This document shows positions 61,510-64,000 of a DNA stretch of 64,000 nucleotides, in pieces. Made by a program: the position numbers and the translations under genes. The notes beneath the pieces are model-generated. The model saw only the letters and a program-made list of their open reading frames with translations, did no database searches and had not been told where the DNA came from. Position 1 is the stretch's first letter. Each line of letters starts with the position of its first letter. Source of the DNA: Cyclina sinensis (lineage: Eukaryota; Mollusca; Bivalvia; Venerida; Veneridae); the NCBI GenBank assembly GCA_012932295.1, contig JAAONU010000014.1, positions 19,584,251-19,648,250 on the forward strand, in the 5' to 3' direction.

Positions 61510-62184
61510 GTTAGTAATTTTTAGTTTTTGAATACTTTTGGAGTAACAGGAAAATGTAATTTGCCATTGTCCATTACCCCATGTGTTTGTCTGAATTACT
61601 GTTAACTGTTACAAGCTTTAATATCACAACCATTGAAGGTAAATAAAATAATTTCTAAACTTTGGATGGCAACAGTTGGATCGCATCAGTAAGAATCTGT
61701 GACAGGAAGGAAGTGACATTTCATGAATATCTATCCATAACACAAAGCTGCTTTGCATCAGAAAAACTCCCTGTCTTGGTAGGTCTCCAACCCATGACTG
61801 TCGGGCATTGAATAAGCATGAAAAATAAAGCTCTAACCACTGAGCCAAAAAATTGTTTCCCTGATGCAATTCTTACAGGTTGAATTTATATGCATTGCAG
61901 GATGGGCATTGTACTGATGACCTTTTCAATTTATTTCAGGTGTTGTATTTACAAAATGTAATATGAAACCTGAAACTCAAGACAGATCAGTCTCAGATTT
62001 ACAGTAAGGAAAGTAATTTGAAACAAATTACATTTTACATTACTCTAAATGCCTCTGAATCTTGAAATTATGGAGAATGAAACATATAATGCTGTTTAAT
62101 TTTACATGAGGTTTGAACCATGGAAATGTCCAGAAGAAAAAAATATGAATGTGACCACTTATAACTGTAATATTTCTTTTTTAG
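61510..62184 (+). other. lipoxygenase intron
   Basis: Contains a tRNA-like SINE fragment at 61.78-61.86 kb on the - strand. Otherwise no feature. Confidence 0.55.
61775..61862 (-). mobile_element. tRNA-like SINE fragment
   Basis: On the - strand: A-box-like tggctcagtggttagag, with a degenerate B box (gggttggagacc) about 45 bases on. Confidence 0.45.
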
Positions 62185-62317
62185 GCTTGGAGTGACTGAT
62201 GACATGTTGCGGCCATTTTTGGAAGGCTGGACTTTACAGCAAGTGATTGACGCCAAACGGTTGTTCATAGTAGATCATAAACAGTTGCAGGGTTTGCCTT
62301 GTAGAGAAAACTTTAGC
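62185..62317 (+). CDS. lipoxygenase, shared exon D
   Basis: Acceptor tttttag, 133 bases completing the split Lys codon, donor gtaagt, phase 0 out. Reads LGVTDDMLRPFLEGWTLQQV, then RLFIVDHKQLQGLPCRENFS. It matches the lipoxygenase segment 'vT...l...LEG.tL......g.lfivDy..L.gip'. This is the last exon visible; the iron-binding His motif lies in later exons beyond 64,000. Confidence 0.88.
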
Positions 62318-64000
62318 GTAAGTGAAATTTTATTTCTTTCCTATTGGGATTCCTGGACCTTACAGCTGAAATTAATGGCATGGGTCCGAGTTCTTGTATT
62401 TTAAAACTTATTAATTTAATGTTTTATATACATATTTATTTTATATTTATTGATATACAAGTTATTCCAAATGAGTTACTTTGCTTTTAAGACACCATCC
62501 ATAATACACACAGAATATTTGTCAAAAGTGCTCCATTATTCCCCTAAAAATCAAGGTTGCCATATCAGTATGGTGGCTATTAAATTTGCATTTAACATGC
62601 CGTGTGGAAATTTTTTACATGTACAGTGTAGAATATTGTTTATTTAGAACTGATGTTCTGGACAGTGAGTCAGATGTTTTAGGTATTTTGTAAACTGACA
62701 ACAGTAAAAATATTTTCCTTTAAAGAGTTTTAAGCTGTTTCTGTAATGAACAAATTTGGATGAAGCAGATGCAGTGAATATGAAACTGATGATCATGTAA
62801 AATGATTAATATTGAGAACAGATTTTAAGCTTTAAGATTTTTTGGTATTGTAATATAATCAGTAAATTCAATTTATGGGCAGGCATGCATGTAAAGTGTA
62901 TCATCGTGCAGTTGCAAATCTGAAACACTTTATTTCTTCCCTGACAAGATCATTTTTGTATGATATGACAAATATGTGGATAAATTTATCATGATTTATT
63001 GTCTGTTTTCTTTTTTTCATAGCTATAATATTTATTATTCACTTGTTTTAAAAACTAAAACGGTTATGAAATGAAATAGTAAAATTAGGTGATATGATTA
63101 CTAGGAAAGAGTTTCTGAATCAATGATATATTTGTGCCGTTTTTTAACTACCACAAATATGCCAAAACTGAGGGGTTCATGTCTGCTAGAAAGATACAGT
63201 ACTGTTGTCGTGTCATTAAAACAACCTTCATTTGGTCCAGAAGGCTACCCACAAGGGACGGATTCACATAAAAGTTGAAAGGTCGAGGCAATATTTTGTG
63301 AAATCTTCTCATCTATTGAATGAAACAAACTAAAACATCACGCATATTAAAGTAATGGCATGTTATGGTGTTTAAATTTTTTTTCTTATCTTAAACACAA
63401 GCAGCTTTGTATAAACGGACAAATTGTACATCAATATCGCTGACAACACTTGTTATAAAACTTGTGAGAAAATTGACACGGACATAAATATGAAATCTAG
63501 TATATCATTTCAGGATAAAATATTATAGATATCTTTAGTTGTTATCACTTTAGTTGATAAAAAAAGTACATTTGTCATCAAAATTTATCAATTTTAATGT
63601 TTGATACCTGCGTTAGAAATACTTGCAAGCAGCCGTATCCGTTTCAGGTTATGATAAAATTGCAACAGTTAATTGAATCAAATTAAGTTTATTTCAGGAA
63701 AAAACCTAAAGGTTTAAGCTAAAAAGTGTATTTATTGTAAAATTTTAAATAAAATATTTGTTAAAATTACTTATATTTTATCAGTGTCGTAAGTTTTATG
63801 TTTCACCATGGGCATGGAAAAAGCACACAAGATTTAATGTCAATTTTCTCACTTTTGACAGTTATTGAGTTGATGTGAATGTCACAGTTGTTTCAGCAAC
63901 TTACTTTAAACAAGGCAACACTTGACTATTAAACTGTATGCCATGTCCTTCAAAAAGGCCAGAAAGAGTTTATTTTTCTCATTGTTATGTGAGATAGGTC
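62318..64000 (+). other. lipoxygenase intron running to the window edge
   Basis: AT-rich, no further exon seen. The remaining catalytic exons are outside the window. Confidence 0.6.

Larger units (their letters stand above)
29928..64000 (+). other. lipoxygenase locus with five alternative PLAT first exons (3' end outside window)
   Basis: Five PLAT exons (29,980; 35,215; 40,348; 44,300; 47,523) are followed by one series of shared catalytic-domain exons (53,404; 54,197; 61,412; 62,185). Each PLAT exon has its own ATG, an upstream in-frame stop and a phase-0 donor after the same K-x-x-G-G/A-P-x-Q position, so any could splice to the phase-0 acceptor at 53,404. No catalytic-domain exons were found between the PLAT exons. 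Animal lipoxygenases oxygenate polyunsaturated fatty acids, and the PLAT domain aids Ca2+-dependent membrane binding. No heme allene-oxide-synthase domain precedes the PLAT, so this is not an AOS-LOX fusion as far as seen. The iron-ligand exons must lie to the right of the window. Confidence 0.8.

Noticed and set aside
53404..62317. Allene-oxide-synthase-lipoxygenase fusion
   Set aside because: No heme catalase-like domain precedes the PLAT exons, and each PLAT exon has its own start with an upstream stop.

Overview
The window is AT-rich, intron-heavy, repeat-dense animal DNA, most likely from a bivalve mollusc. The grounds are short exons in long introns with GT/AG splice sites, bivalve-type dispersed repeats (tRNA-headed SINEs, MITEs, 'gtcaaggtcac' blocks), a MEGF-like EGF exon relic and a PLAT-lipoxygenase. 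The species call is inference. Two genes can be reconstructed, both on the + strand. The second runs off the right edge.

Left third (1-21 kb): no intact gene. It holds nested TIR elements, a non-LTR retrotransposon relic with a 2A-like motif (GDVELNPGP), a ~69-bp palindromic satellite, a 30-bp coding-neutral repeat, a ~180-bp tandem repeat, tRNA-derived SINEs, a broken EGF-repeat exon pair on the - strand (16.4-16.8 kb) and a decayed Tc1/mariner transposase (19.0-19.5 kb).

21.4-26.6 kb: a complete five-exon gene for a 191-residue homologue of the UPF0547/C16orf87 family, with all splice phases consistent and a polyadenylation signal. Its first intron carries a SINE split by a long-TIR element with a 9-bp target duplication, and a hAT-like element.

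30.0-64 kb: a lipoxygenase locus with an unusual layout. Five separate, intact, diverged PLAT-domain exons lie in tandem (starts at 29,980, 35,215, 40,348, 44,300 and 47,523). Each opens with its own ATG in good Kozak context, has an in-frame stop just upstream, and ends at a phase-0 donor at the same protein position. Only one set of catalytic-domain exons follows (53,404; 54,197; 61,412; 62,185). The simplest reading is five alternative first exons, each probably with its own promoter, spliced to one shared lipoxygenase body. The variants differ at the N-terminus: variant 1 has an 84-residue basic extension and variant 5 starts MGACLG, a possible acylation site. The iron-ligand exons lie beyond the window. 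Introns in the cluster hold a 20-bp minisatellite, a LINE reverse-transcriptase relic and several MITEs.
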